Source: Hyphomicrobiales bacterium
GTDB lineage: Bacteria; Pseudomonadota; Alphaproteobacteria; Rhizobiales; Rhizobiaceae
Direction of reading: 5' to 3'
Assembly: GCA_900469475.1 (NCBI GenBank)
Contig: UBXG01000009.1
Location: 460,678 to 524,677, forward strand
DNA: 64,000 bases
The notes below the pieces were generated by a model. The model ran no database searches and was not told the origin of the DNA. It saw only the letters and a program-made list of their open reading frames with translations. Position numbers and translations under genes: made by a program. Below, in pieces: positions 42,809 to 52,071 of the stretch. Each line of letters opens with the position of its first letter. The stretch's first letter is position 1.

Positions 42809-44576
42809 ACCCTACGACCTCCATTCGTCCGAGCTGCGCGATCGTGCCGTGCGGGCGGCGTTGGGGCTTGAGCCGTTCGATGTGCTGATTACCGGCGGAA
42901 CGCTCGCCGATGTCGCGACCTCGGAAATGAGACCGGCCGATATCGGGCTTGTTGGCCCCTTGATCGCAAGCGTCCACGCCTTGGGGACAAGGAGGGACGC
43001 AAAGCAGACCATCGACGCTTCGGAACGATTCATCACGCCCGGATTTATCGACACGCATATGCACGTCGAAAGCTCGATGGTGACGCCGAGGCGATATGCC
43101 GAAACGGTCGTTCCCCAGGGCACGACGACGGTCTGCTGGGACCCGCATGAAATCGGCAACGTCGCTGGCCTTGATGGTATTCGCTGGGCGCTTGAGGAGA
43201 CACGGCAATTGCCGCTGCGCTTCCTGACACTGGCGCCGTCCTGCGTGCCTTCGGCGCCCGGCCTGGAACTTGCCGGCGCGGAGTTCCGCTCGGGCGAAAT
43301 GTCGACCATGCTGAGCTGGCCGGAGATTTCCGGCGTCGCCGAAGTAATGAACATGCGCGGCGTCCTTGAGCGAAGCGAGCCGATGCGCAGTATCGTCGAA
43401 GCCGGACTTGCGAGCGGCAAGCGCGTCTGCGGTCATTCCCGCGGCCTCGAAGGCGCGGAATTGCAGGCCTTTATTGCCGCAGGCATCCAATCCGATCACG
43501 AACTCACCTCAGGCGAGGACTTGCTGGCGAAATTGCGGGCGGGCCTTACCGTCGAGCTACGCGGTTCCCACGACTATGTCCTGCCCGGCGTGATCGAGGC
43601 TCTGAAAAAGCTGCCTCATCTGCCGCAAACGCTGACAATCTGCACCGATGACGTCTTCCCCGACGATCTCGTGAATGACGGCGCGATGTCATCGGTTCTG
43701 AGGCGCCTCATAGGCTACGGCATGAAGCCGGTCGATGCCGTCCGCGCCGCCACGCTTAACGCCGCCATGTGGTTGAACCGTTATGATCTGGGGTTGGTCG
43801 CGCCCGGCCGCCGCGCCGACATCGTCATCCTCTCCGATCTGGAAAGGATCGTGGTCGACCGCGTCTATGCATCGGGGCGTGAAGTTGCCAGAGACGGCAA
43901 TCTTATTGGAAGCGGCAAGGGCGTGTCCTCGGATGCCTATCGCGACACCGTAAAACTCGGAAGGCTTTCTGCCGCCGACTTCACCATCACTCTGCCTGGT
44001 ATGACCGAAGCTCGTGTCAACACCGTCGTCAGCCCGCGGTTTACAAAATGGGGAGAGGCAGCCGTCAAGGTCGAAGACGGCAAGCTTGTTCTGCCTGATA
44101 ACATGCTTCTGATGGCGGCCATCCACCGCCATGGAAGAAAGGACCCGACGCCCGTGATCGGCATCCTGGAAGACTGGGGCCATTGGCGCGGCGCGCTTGC
44201 GACGACGATATCGCATGACAGCCATAATCTTACCGTCTTCGGCCGCGACCCCGCGGACATGGCTGCGGCAGCCAATGCCGTCATCGAGGCTGGCGGCGGC
44301 ATGGCAACGGCCGCCGGTGGCAGGGTTACAGCCGTTCTGCCCCTGCCCGTCTGCGGCTTGCTGTCGGATGCGCCCGCAAAGGACGTGGCCGATGATTTCG
44401 CCAAGCTGCGCGCGGCAGCCGATGCGATCGCTGACTGGATGCCGCCCATTCGCACCTTCAAGGCAGTCGTCGGAGCAAGCCTTGCCTGCAATCCCGGCCC
44501 GCATGTCACCGATCTCGGGCTGACCGACGGAACTACCCGGGACATCAGACCGCTTCTGGCTAAAAGCCGAAACTGA
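42798..44576 (+). CDS. ade: Adenine deaminase
   Basis: A 592-residue amidohydrolase-superfamily enzyme converting adenine to hypoxanthine and ammonia. Family signatures are TPGFIDTHMHVESSMVTP, WDPHEIGNVAG, CGHSRGLEGAELQAF, SDHELTSGED, RGSHDYVLPG and CTDDVFPDDLVNDG, which supply the binuclear metal site. The length matches bacterial Ade. The ATG at 42798 has AAGGGAGGC upstream and lies within the end of the LacI gene, so the two are co-translated. Role: purine salvage or use of adenine as nitrogen source. Confidence 0.92.
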   Translation: MPNEPYDLHSSELRDRAVRAALGLEPFDVLITGGTLADVATSEMRPADIGLVGPLIASVHALGTRRDAKQTIDASERFITPGFIDTHMHVESSMVTPRRYAETVVPQGTTTVCWDPHEIGNVAGLDGIRWALEETRQLPLRFLTLAPSCVPSAPGLELAGAEFRSGEMSTMLSWPEISGVAEVMNMRGVLERSEPMRSIVEAGLASGKRVCGHSRGLEGAELQAFIAAGIQSDHELTSGEDLLAKLRAGLTVELRGSHDYVLPGVIEALKKLPHLPQTLTICTDDVFPDDLVNDGAMSSVLRRLIGYGMKPVDAVRAATLNAAMWLNRYDLGLVAPGRRADIVILSDLERIVVDRVYASGREVARDGNLIGSGKGVSSDAYRDTVKLGRLSAADFTITLPGMTEARVNTVVSPRFTKWGEAAVKVEDGKLVLPDNMLLMAAIHRHGRKDPTPVIGILEDWGHWRGALATTISHDSHNLTVFGRDPADMAAAANAVIEAGGGMATAAGGRVTAVLPLPVCGLLSDAPAKDVADDFAKLRAAADAIADWMPPIRTFKAVVGASLACNPGPHVTDLGLTDGTTRDIRPLLAKSRN

Positions 44577-44706
44577 GGTCACCGGCCAAACGGTAATATT
44601 GCCGATTTAGGAGAACATCCGAACCGCAGTGGACGTCCTCTATTCTGTCACATCCATGTCATGAAATACGCCGACACCTCATGCCAAATCAGGAGCGGGT
44701 ACCCAG

Positions 44707-47064
44707 ATGGATTATTTCAGACGTTTCAACTTTCTGTTCGCGACGCCAACCTTTGACAATGAGGATCTGGAGGGTGCCCGCTACAATCAGATCGTCGAGG
44801 AGATCGAACGCTCCGGTTTCGAGGTGGTGCGCGCGCGCAATCTCGAAGACGCCGAGATCGCCGTACAGACCGATGCTGCCATCGGCTGCATGCTGGTCGA
44901 CTGGGGCAAGAAGGGTCTTGAAGGCAAGACGGCTTCGCTTATCAACCTCATGCGCCGGCGCGGCCTCGAATTTCCCATCATCCTGCTGATCCGGCGCAAG
45001 CGCTTCGAGGATGTGCCGGTCGAAGTGCTCGATTTTATCGACGGCTACGTCTTCCTGTCGGAAGAAACGCCCGCCTTCATCGCAAAGAGCCTCATCAGCC
45101 GGCTCAAGCAATATGCCGAAACGCTGAAGACGCCTTTCTTCGGTGCGCTGGTCGATTATGCCGAGGAAGGCAATCACCTCTGGACCTGCCCCGGTCACAA
45201 CGGCGGCATCTTCTACAGCCGCAGCCCCATCGGCCGCGTCTTCATGGAGCATCTGGGCGAGGCGGTCTTCCGCGACGACCTCGACAATTCCGTGCTCGAC
45301 CTCGGCGACCTCCTAACCCACGAAGGGCCGGCGCTTGCCGCGCAAAAGGAAGCAGCCAAGATCTTCGGCGCCGAGAAGACCTATTTCGTCCTGAACGGCA
45401 CCTCCACGTCAAACAAGGTCGCGCTCTCAGCGCTCGTCACCGATGGTGACCTCGTGCTGTTCGACCGCAACAACCACAAGGCCGCCCATCACGGCGCCCT
45501 GATGATCTCGGGCGGCATTCCGGTCTATCTGCCGACCAGACGCAATCTCTATGGCTTGATCGGTCCCATGGATTTCGCTGAAATGGACGAGGAGGCGCTG
45601 CGCGAGCGCATCCGCACCCATCCGCTGGTGAAAGATCCGGAAGCCTACAAGAAGCCTCGCCCGTTCCGCGTCGCGGTCGTGGAACAGTGCACCTATGACG
45701 GCACCATCCACAATGCCGAGATGATTCTCAAGCGGATTGGACATCTCTGCGATTACATCCTTTTCGACGAGGCCTGGGCCGGCTTCATGAAGTTTCATCC
45801 GCTTTATGCCGGGCGCTTTGCCATGGGTCTTTCCGACCTCGGGCCGGATGCGCCGGGCATCATCGCCACGCAATCCACCCATAAGCAGCTGGCAAGCTTC
45901 TCACAGGCTTCCCAGATCCACATGAAGGACAGGCACATCACTGGCCAGAAGCGCCGCGTGGAGCACCGACGCTTCAACGAAAGCTTCATGCAGCACGCCT
46001 CGACATCGCCCTTCTATCCGCTCTTCGCCTCGCTCGACGTCGGCGCGCAGATGATGAAGGGGCGCTCGGGCGAAGTGCTTTGGGACGACACGATCCGTCT
46101 CGGCATCGAGCTGCGCAAGAAGATCCGCGCCGTGCGACGCGAATTCGAGGAGAAGGAACATCGCCCGGAACGACGCTGGTTCTTCGAACCTTTCGTGCCG
46201 GATCGGGTGGCAATCCCCGATGTATCGAGCCCAGGCGCCGTGCATGACGTGCCGTGGGAAAGCGTCGCGACCGACCAGCTCGCCACCAATCCCGCCTTCT
46301 GGCACCTGACGCCCGATGCGGCATGGCACGGCTTTTCCGGCATGGAACCGGGTTTTGCCATGACGGACCCGAACAAGCTTACCCTGCTGACACCGGGCTT
46401 TGATCGCCGAACGGGGAAATACACGGAACACGGCATACCGGCGCCGGTGGTCGCGCAATATCTGCGTGAAAACCGTATCGTCGCGGAAAAGAACGATCTC
46501 AATTCGCTGCTCTTCCTCCTTACCCCCGGTGTCGAGGCCAGCAAGGCCGGCACGCTGATCAGCGGCCTTGTCGCCTTCAAGAAGCTTCATGACGACAATG
46601 CGCTGCTGGAAGAGGCAATTCCGGAATTCTATCGCCGCCGTCCGGGCCGTTATGCGGGTGTGCGCCTGCGCGATCTCTGCGCTGAGATGCATAATTTCTT
46701 CCGCCAGGCCGATGTGAGCGCGCTGCAGACGAAGCAGTTTTCCGCCGAACACCTGCCGCCGATCGCCATGTCGCCGCATGATGCTGCACGTTGCCTTGTT
46801 CGCAACGATGTCGACTATCTGCCGATCGACGCCATTGCCGGCCGCATCGCAACGACGCCCTTCGTCGTCTATCCTCCAGGGATTGCGACCATCGTGCCGG
46901 GCGAGCGCCTGACGGAGCAGGCAAAGCCGATGATCGACTATCTCAAGATGTTTGAAACCTGCTTCAACACCTTCCCCGGTTTCGAGGTGGAGATTCAAGG
47001 CCTCTATCGCGAGATTGATGCAGCCGGCAAAATCCGGCTCTATACCTACGTCGTCGCGGAATAG
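44707..47064 (+). CDS. Orn/Lys/Arg decarboxylase, class III PLP enzyme
   Basis: A 785-residue basic amino acid decarboxylase. The N-terminal receiver-like wing domain (about residues 1-125) is followed by the PLP domain with NHLWTCPGHNGGIFYSRSPIG, YFVLNGTSTSNKVALSAL, FDEAWAGFMKFHPLY and the PLP lysine in ATQSTHKQLASFSQ, then the C-terminal domain with PPGIATIVPGER. Ornithine, lysine or arginine cannot be distinguished by eye. Products would be putrescine, cadaverine or agmatine. A GNAT acetyltransferase follows by 21 bases in the same transcript. Confidence 0.9.
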   Translation: MDYFRRFNFLFATPTFDNEDLEGARYNQIVEEIERSGFEVVRARNLEDAEIAVQTDAAIGCMLVDWGKKGLEGKTASLINLMRRRGLEFPIILLIRRKRFEDVPVEVLDFIDGYVFLSEETPAFIAKSLISRLKQYAETLKTPFFGALVDYAEEGNHLWTCPGHNGGIFYSRSPIGRVFMEHLGEAVFRDDLDNSVLDLGDLLTHEGPALAAQKEAAKIFGAEKTYFVLNGTSTSNKVALSALVTDGDLVLFDRNNHKAAHHGALMISGGIPVYLPTRRNLYGLIGPMDFAEMDEEALRERIRTHPLVKDPEAYKKPRPFRVAVVEQCTYDGTIHNAEMILKRIGHLCDYILFDEAWAGFMKFHPLYAGRFAMGLSDLGPDAPGIIATQSTHKQLASFSQASQIHMKDRHITGQKRRVEHRRFNESFMQHASTSPFYPLFASLDVGAQMMKGRSGEVLWDDTIRLGIELRKKIRAVRREFEEKEHRPERRWFFEPFVPDRVAIPDVSSPGAVHDVPWESVATDQLATNPAFWHLTPDAAWHGFSGMEPGFAMTDPNKLTLLTPGFDRRTGKYTEHGIPAPVVAQYLRENRIVAEKNDLNSLLFLLTPGVEASKAGTLISGLVAFKKLHDDNALLEEAIPEFYRRRPGRYAGVRLRDLCAEMHNFFRQADVSALQTKQFSAEHLPPIAMSPHDAARCLVRNDVDYLPIDAIAGRIATTPFVVYPPGIATIVPGERLTEQAKPMIDYLKMFETCFNTFPGFEVEIQGLYREIDAAGKIRLYTYVVAE

Positions 47065-47085
47065 GCTTGGAATTCAGGTTCGGAC

Positions 47086-47646
47086 ATGAAGCAGGATAAA
47101 ACAATCATCGTTCGCCCGTCTCGGGAGAGCGACGTCGATGCCATGCTGGCAATCTATCGCCGCCATATTCACCGCGGCGTCGAGGCCGGGGTTGATGATA
47201 GCGATACGCCGCAGCCGGACGATCTGCGCGAACGGCGCAAGAATTTGAAGGACAAACGCTTCCCGCATGTCGTTGCGATCGAGGGTGAGAAGGTCGTCGG
47301 CTATGCCTATGTGGTGCTGTTCCGCAAGCGTCCGGCCTATCGCTATACCGTCAAGCATTCGATCTATGTGCATCACGACCATGTTGGCCAGGGCGTCGGG
47401 AGCCTGCTCATGCGCGGACTGATCGACGCCTGTGCCGCGGCCGGTTTCCGGCAGATGATCGGCTATATCGATGCCGACAACGCGGCGTCGCTGGCCTTGC
47501 ACGAGCGCTTCGGCTTCGTTCGCGTCGGCCTGCTGCCGGCGGTTGCCTATCGTTACGGCCGCTGGGCCGACACCGTGATGGTCCAGCGCTCGCTCGGTCC
47601 CGGCTCAACCACGCAGCCGCCTCCGCCGCCGCTCTCCACCCGCTGA
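47086..47646 (+). CDS. GNAT-family N-acetyltransferase
   Basis: A 186-residue acetyltransferase of the phosphinothricin-acetyltransferase-like group: IVRPSRESDVDAMLAIYRRHIHRG, YRYTVKHSIYVHHDHVGQGVGSLLMRGLIDACAAAGFRQMIGYIDADNAASLALHERFGF. The acetyl-CoA loop is the GQGVGS stretch. The C-terminus ends in a Pro-rich tail. The substrate is unknown; coupling to the upstream decarboxylase makes its amine product or precursor a candidate. Confidence 0.85.
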   Translation: MKQDKTIIVRPSRESDVDAMLAIYRRHIHRGVEAGVDDSDTPQPDDLRERRKNLKDKRFPHVVAIEGEKVVGYAYVVLFRKRPAYRYTVKHSIYVHHDHVGQGVGSLLMRGLIDACAAAGFRQMIGYIDADNAASLALHERFGFVRVGLLPAVAYRYGRWADTVMVQRSLGPGSTTQPPPPPLSTR

Positions 47647-47684
47647 AGCAGAAGGGGTTGTTGCCAGCCGGCAAAGCCGCTGGC

Positions 47685-47990
47685 TTATACGGGCTGCTGC
47701 ATTGGAGCCGGCATGAAGCCCAAAACAAAGTCCATGACCTTCGACGAGGACATTTCGCAGGGCTTGAGGACGAGGCTTGCTTCGGAGAGCACATAGAGAT
47801 TGAAGCTGACGATATCGGCCCCGCCAAGCTCCTCGCCATAGAGCCAAACTCGCTTCCCGTCAGGCGATCGCTTGACCGTCACACCCCAGGGGCGATCTTG
47901 AAAGCGCCCCTCCGAATAGCCGTCAGACAGCTTCGCAAGCGCATGTTCGAAGTCCGACAATTCGGACGCCAGCAGCGCGTCGTTCGTCAT
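47685..47990 (-). CDS. Small protein of unknown function, coupled to a zinc-ribbon-like ORF
   Basis: A 101-residue product: TNDALLASELSDFEHALAKLSDGYSEGRFQDRPWGVTVKRSPDGKRVWLYGEELGGADIVSFNLYVL. The pattern suggests a compact alpha/beta domain; I do not recognise the family. The ATG at 47990 overlaps the stop of the preceding ORF (ATGA), which is why it is preferred to the ATG at 48002. No signal peptide. Confidence 0.6.
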   Translation of the reverse strand: MTNDALLASELSDFEHALAKLSDGYSEGRFQDRPWGVTVKRSPDGKRVWLYGEELGGADIVSFNLYVLSEASLVLKPCEMSSSKVMDFVLGFMPAPMQQPV

Positions 47991-48163
47991 GGCGCCAGGC
48001 ATTCGTCACATATGCCGCAGCCGTCCTCATCCATCTTCCGTGCCGATCGATGCCTTCGGCAGCATAGGCACGCGGTTCCGTTAGATCGAGATTCCTCGTC
48101 ACGCTCGGGCGGAAGGATTTCCATCGGCAGGTCGGAAAGGGGTTCGGTTACGATTTGGCCCAT
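47987..48163 (-). CDS. 58-residue cysteine-rich (zinc-ribbon-like) protein
   Basis: From the ATG at 48163, with GGAG 8 bases upstream, the frame encodes GQIVTEPLSDLPMEILPPERDEE and then CLCCRRHRSARKMDEDGCGICDECLAP. Six cysteines in 23 residues, arranged as CxCC and CxxCxxC, suggest a small zinc-binding knuckle. Its stop overlaps the start of the 101-residue ORF, indicating a two-gene unit. Function unknown. Confidence 0.55.
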   Translation of the reverse strand: MGQIVTEPLSDLPMEILPPERDEESRSNGTACLCCRRHRSARKMDEDGCGICDECLAP

Positions 48164-48369
48164 CTTGAGGCTCCGTATTGGGGGATGGACAACAGATAAG
48201 AAGCCTCGAAGGCATCTCAAGGTGGCACTTGCGAATGACTGTCACAGAGCGATTTTCCCGCGTCTCTCCGGTACGACAACGGAGCCGGTTTGATATCGTG
48301 ATCAGGGATGATATGTTCTGTATTTGTTTCAGATTCTATAGTTGAAGAGTCCATGCTTGAACCCGCAGC

Positions 48370-49485
48370 ATGATGACCGAGATCGTCATGAACGACACCA
48401 ACACAAACCCTGTTCGGAAGATCATCCATGTCGATATGGATGCATTCTATGCGTCGGTCGAACAGCGAGACAATCCCGAGCTGCGCGGCAAGCCGCTTGC
48501 GGTCGGCGGGTCTGCGGCGCGCGGCGTGGTCGCGGCCGCAAGCTACGAGGCCCGCGCCTTCGGGGTTCACTCGGCGATGCCTTCGATCACGGCGAAGCGC
48601 AAATGCCCGGACCTGATTTTCGTGCCGCCGCGCTTCGACGTCTACAGGGCAGTGTCGCAGCAGATCCGCGAAATCTTCGCCGAATATACTTCGATGATCG
48701 AGCCGCTCTCGCTCGACGAGGCCTATCTCGACGTCACCCAGAACCACAAGGGCATGGAGATCGCCACCGAGATCGCGCTGGAGATCCGGACCAAGATCAG
48801 GCAGGTCACTGGTCTCAATGCTTCTGCCGGCATTTCCTACAACAAGTTCCTCGCCAAGATGGCAAGTGACCTCAATAAGCCCAATGGTCAGGCTGTCATT
48901 ACGCCGAAGAATGGGCCGGCCTTCGTCGAAACGCTTCCCGTTAAGAAATTCCATGGCGTCGGACCAGCGACCGCCGAGCGGATGCACAAACTCGGCATCG
49001 AAACAGGGCTAGACCTGAAGTCGAAATCCCTCGCCTTCCTGCAGGAGCATTTCGGAAAGGCAGGCCCATATTTCTACGGTATCGCCCGCGGCATCGACGA
49101 GCGCCATGTAAAGCCCGACCGGATCCGCAAATCCATTGGCGCGGAAGATACGTTCGCCGAGGATATCGACGATCTCGAGCTGGCGACGGCGGAGTTGCGG
49201 CCCTTAGCACAGAAGGTCTGGCGCTACTGCGAAACAGGCGGTTTCAGCGCCAAGACGGTGACCGTGAAGATCAAATATTCGGACTTCACCCAGGCGACAC
49301 GCAGTCGGACAAGCTCCTTACCGGTCGCAGACGGCGGCGCTGTTCTTGAGACAGCCTCGGCGCTTCTGGCAACCGTTCACCCGTTTGCCCGGCCGATCCG
49401 GCTGCTTGGCATCACGCTTTCCTCTTTGACGAACGAAGAGGCCGACGATGGGAGATCACAGCCTCAGCTCGATCTTGGCATCTGA
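48370..49485 (+). CDS. dinB: DNA polymerase IV (Y-family)
   Basis: A 371-residue translesion polymerase. Catalytic motifs are KIIHVDMDAFYASVEQRDNPELRGKPLAVGG and IEPLSLDEAYLDVT; the thumb helix-hairpin-helix has FHGVGPATAERMHKLGI and the little-finger domain follows. The C-terminal QPQLDLGI fits a beta-clamp-binding motif. A second in-frame ATG at 48388 is an alternative start. Only a degenerate LexA-like sequence was seen upstream, so SOS control is uncertain. Confidence 0.93.
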   Translation: MMTEIVMNDTNTNPVRKIIHVDMDAFYASVEQRDNPELRGKPLAVGGSAARGVVAAASYEARAFGVHSAMPSITAKRKCPDLIFVPPRFDVYRAVSQQIREIFAEYTSMIEPLSLDEAYLDVTQNHKGMEIATEIALEIRTKIRQVTGLNASAGISYNKFLAKMASDLNKPNGQAVITPKNGPAFVETLPVKKFHGVGPATAERMHKLGIETGLDLKSKSLAFLQEHFGKAGPYFYGIARGIDERHVKPDRIRKSIGAEDTFAEDIDDLELATAELRPLAQKVWRYCETGGFSAKTVTVKIKYSDFTQATRSRTSSLPVADGGAVLETASALLATVHPFARPIRLLGITLSSLTNEEADDGRSQPQLDLGI

Positions 49486-49498
49486 AGGAGGCCACCGC

Positions 49499-50374
49499 TC
49501 AGCAAGACCGCTTGCGCTTCATCATCGCGTTCAGCTTCTCCACCCCGGCTTCGTCGACGGGTGTATAGACGATCATGCGGTCGTCATTGCTGGGGCTTGC
49601 CCACCAATTGTTGGATTGCAGCGGCAGGACCGTGCCATCCGCCAGCCGGAAACGCTTGACGGTATTCTCGATGCCCTTGAGCTGATAGCGATCCCAGACG
49701 ATGCGGAACTGATCGGAAGCGCTCATATAGCGTTCCAATTGCCGCTCCCAGCTCGGATCATCGAGATGCTCGGCCATAGAGGCACGAAACAGCGCTGCCA
49801 TATTGGCCAGCATCTCGTCGGGATCGGCCTGGCTTGCACGCCAGGCAGGATTGACGAGGGACAGATAAATGCAGTTCCGGTCTTCGGGCGGAAGGGCATC
49901 CAGATCGACGCCGACAAGACGGCGATAGGCCTCGTTGAAGCCGCGTATATTATAGCGTTTCGTCTGGATAAGAGCCGGATAGGGACAGAGATGATCGAGA
50001 ATGCGCTGGCTTGCCTCGGTGAGCGGCTCGCAGACGCGAGGATTTTCAAGGCGAGGCGGAACCGGCAGATTGGCCAGTCTGAACAGATGCTCTGTCTCGA
50101 CTTCGTTGAATTCCAAAGCATGCGCAACGGAGAGAAGCACGCGCGGCGACACGCGGATCGGCCGGCCCTGTTCCAGCTTGGTATACCAGGTAATGCCGAT
50201 ATCGGCGCGCGAGGCCACTTCTTCCCGCCGCAATCCGGGTGTACGAATCCGTCCTGCTCGACCGAGTCCCAATCTTTGCGGGTCGAGGGATTCCCGCCGC
50301 CTTCGCAACATCTCGCCGAGTTCCTGTGCCCGCGAAAGCATCTGATTGGGGACGATATCGAGCGTGCCGTGCAT
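49499..50374 (-). CDS. XRE-family regulator with MmyB-like ligand domain
   Basis: A 291-residue regulator. An N-terminal XRE helix-turn-helix (LGEMLRRRRESLDPQRLGL...TPGLRREEVASRADIGITWYTKLEQGRPIRVSPRVLLSVAHALEF) is followed by a PAS-like MmyB domain (YNIRGFNEAYRRLVGVDL, NCIYLSLVNPAWR). Relatives bind fatty acids or small ligands. The ATG at 50374 is chosen because GGAGA lies 6 bases upstream. It is divergent from an MFS exporter, which is the probable target. Confidence 0.87.
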   Translation of the reverse strand: MHGTLDIVPNQMLSRAQELGEMLRRRRESLDPQRLGLGRAGRIRTPGLRREEVASRADIGITWYTKLEQGRPIRVSPRVLLSVAHALEFNEVETEHLFRLANLPVPPRLENPRVCEPLTEASQRILDHLCPYPALIQTKRYNIRGFNEAYRRLVGVDLDALPPEDRNCIYLSLVNPAWRASQADPDEMLANMAALFRASMAEHLDDPSWERQLERYMSASDQFRIVWDRYQLKGIENTVKRFRLADGTVLPLQSNNWWASPSNDDRMIVYTPVDEAGVEKLNAMMKRKRSC

Positions 50375-50401
50375 TTCCATTCTCCAGCCTGACACTTTTT
50401 A

Positions 50402-50440
50402 TACCAGTCTAAACAGGTATCTTGTACCAGTTTAACATGG
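50402..50440. promoter_or_regulatory. Operator region between the XRE regulator and the MFS gene
   Basis: TACCAGTCTAAACAGGTA (50402-50419) is a near-perfect inverted repeat. A related site, TACCAGTTTAACATGG, follows at 50425-50440, so TACCAGT recurs with a 23-bp period. It lies in the 113-bp divergent gap and is a good candidate site for the adjacent regulator. Confidence 0.6.
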
Positions 50441-50487
50441 GTGTAAAACGCTGTGGACTCAGTTTTGAAAATACTTTGAGGTCCCCC

Positions 50488-51939
50488 ATGTCTTCCGCAC
50501 CAATCCGGCTTGGCCAATTCGGCCTGCTGATCCTGCTGGCCGGGCAATTGCTGCTGCAACTCGATTTTTCCATCATCAATGTCGGCCTTGCCGCCATCTC
50601 GGCCTCGCTGCACGCCAGCGAGACCGAACTTGAGCTTTTCGTCGCCGCCTATGGCGTCGCCTTTGCCGTCTGCCTGGCAATGGGTGCGCGCCTCGGAGAC
50701 AATTTCGGCCGCAGGCGCATGTTCGGCCTCGCCGTCCTGTTGTTCTGCCTCGCCTCCCTGCTATGCGGGGTGGCGACATCAGTCACCTTCCTCATCGTTG
50801 CGCGCGCGCTGCAGGGAATTGCGGCAGCACTCATGGTGCCGCAGGTGCTGGCGACGATCCATGTCAGCCTGACCGGACGCGATCACGCCCGCGCCGTTTC
50901 GCTTTACAGCGCAATTGGCGGCATCGCCTTCATCGTCGGCCAGGTTCTCGGCGGCTTCCTGATCTCTGCCAATATTGCCGGCTCCGGATGGCGCAGTATC
51001 TTCCTCATCAACCTGCCGGTCTGCATCCTGATCCTGATCAGCGTGTGGCGCCATGTCCCCGAAACGCGTGGCCAAGGCAGAGTTCCGGTCGACTGGTCGG
51101 GCATGATTACGCTGGCGCTGCTGACTTTGTCGGTCCTGCTGCCGACCGCGCTTGGCCCGTCGCTACACTGGAACTGGCTTTGCCTGCTCGGCTTCGTGCC
51201 GATCCTGCCGCTGGTGGCACTTCTTTGGCGTATCCAGCGCTCCAAGGAGGCGCGTGGCGCCTTCCCGATCCTGCCGCCGTCGCTCACGCGCATCTCCAGC
51301 ATGCGATTCGGCGGGCTGATCGCCATACTCTTCTTCACTTGCTGGAGCGGCTTCATGTTCGTCTTCGCCCTTACCTTGCAGGCAGGTGCCGGGCTGACCC
51401 CGCTGCAATCGGGCAATGCCTTGATTGCACTTGGCGGCTCCTATTTTGTCTCGGCCGCTTTCGTCACGCCTCGTCTTGCAAACATACGGCGTGAACTCAT
51501 GTTGGCGATGGGCTGCGTGATCCAGATGAGCGGGCTTGCTCTGCTCATCGTGACGCTCGAAACGGTCTGGCCGCGACCTGGCGTCATCAACCTTATTCCG
51601 TCCACAGTCCTGATCGGTTTCGGCCAGGCGCTGATCGTCAACAGCTTCTACCGGCTGGGGCTAGCGGACGTGCCGCATGAACATGCCGGCGCCGGCAGCG
51701 CCATGCTCGCAACCATGCAGCAGGTGTCGCTGGGTCTCGGGCCGGCAATTCTGGGGGCCGTATTTGCCCAGATGCTGCAATATTCCAGCGCCTATCTCTC
51801 CGCGGGGGTGACGGCGATCGCCGTCGAACTCGGGCTGATGGCCATCCTGCTGGCGGCCACGCTTCTACGGCTGGCGCGACAGCGCAGCCGGCCTGAAGAA
51901 ACCGAGATCGGCGACGCCCTCATCGTCGCACCCGAATGA
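50488..51939 (+). CDS. MFS drug/metabolite exporter (DHA2/EmrB type)
   Basis: A 483-residue inner-membrane transporter with about 13 to 14 hydrophobic segments. DHA2 features include LLLQLDFSIINVGLAAI in helix 1, ARLGDNFGRRRMFG in the first cytoplasmic loop, ARALQGIAAALMVPQVLA and SAIGGIAFIVGQVLGGFLI (motif C). The ATG at 50488 has GAGG upstream and begins just before helix 1. Divergent from an XRE/MmyB regulator, so probably an inducible efflux pump; substrate unknown. Confidence 0.88.
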   Translation: MSSAPIRLGQFGLLILLAGQLLLQLDFSIINVGLAAISASLHASETELELFVAAYGVAFAVCLAMGARLGDNFGRRRMFGLAVLLFCLASLLCGVATSVTFLIVARALQGIAAALMVPQVLATIHVSLTGRDHARAVSLYSAIGGIAFIVGQVLGGFLISANIAGSGWRSIFLINLPVCILILISVWRHVPETRGQGRVPVDWSGMITLALLTLSVLLPTALGPSLHWNWLCLLGFVPILPLVALLWRIQRSKEARGAFPILPPSLTRISSMRFGGLIAILFFTCWSGFMFVFALTLQAGAGLTPLQSGNALIALGGSYFVSAAFVTPRLANIRRELMLAMGCVIQMSGLALLIVTLETVWPRPGVINLIPSTVLIGFGQALIVNSFYRLGLADVPHEHAGAGSAMLATMQQVSLGLGPAILGAVFAQMLQYSSAYLSAGVTAIAVELGLMAILLAATLLRLARQRSRPEETEIGDALIVAPE

Positions 51940-52006
51940 TCGGACGATCAGCGTTAAAAGCATTGATCCCATAACTGGGCCGTGGATGTTCGCGGCCACG
52001 GAATCG

Positions 52007-52038
52007 ACAAAAGTCCGGCCTGTCTCCAGGCCGGACTT
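52007..52038 (-). terminator. Rho-independent terminator of the APC permease gene
   Basis: Perfect 12-bp arms AAGTCCGGCCTG and CAGGCCGGACTT with a 4-base loop; on the minus strand the stem runs into TTTTG. It lies 33 bases after the permease stop codon and may also stop transcripts from the MFS gene. Confidence 0.75.
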
Positions 52039-52071
52039 GCAAGCATAGGCCTCGTCTTCGACCAGATGCGG

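Noticed and set aside
48315..48329. LexA-like box upstream of dinB
   Set aside because: GTTC-N7-GTTT matches the alphaproteobacterial LexA pattern (GTTC-N7-GTTC) with one mismatch in a half-site; such short matches are common, so not called.
48217..48987. Minus-strand frame of 256 codons opposite dinB
   Set aside because: Shadow of the DNA polymerase IV gene; no ribosome site or recognisable motif.
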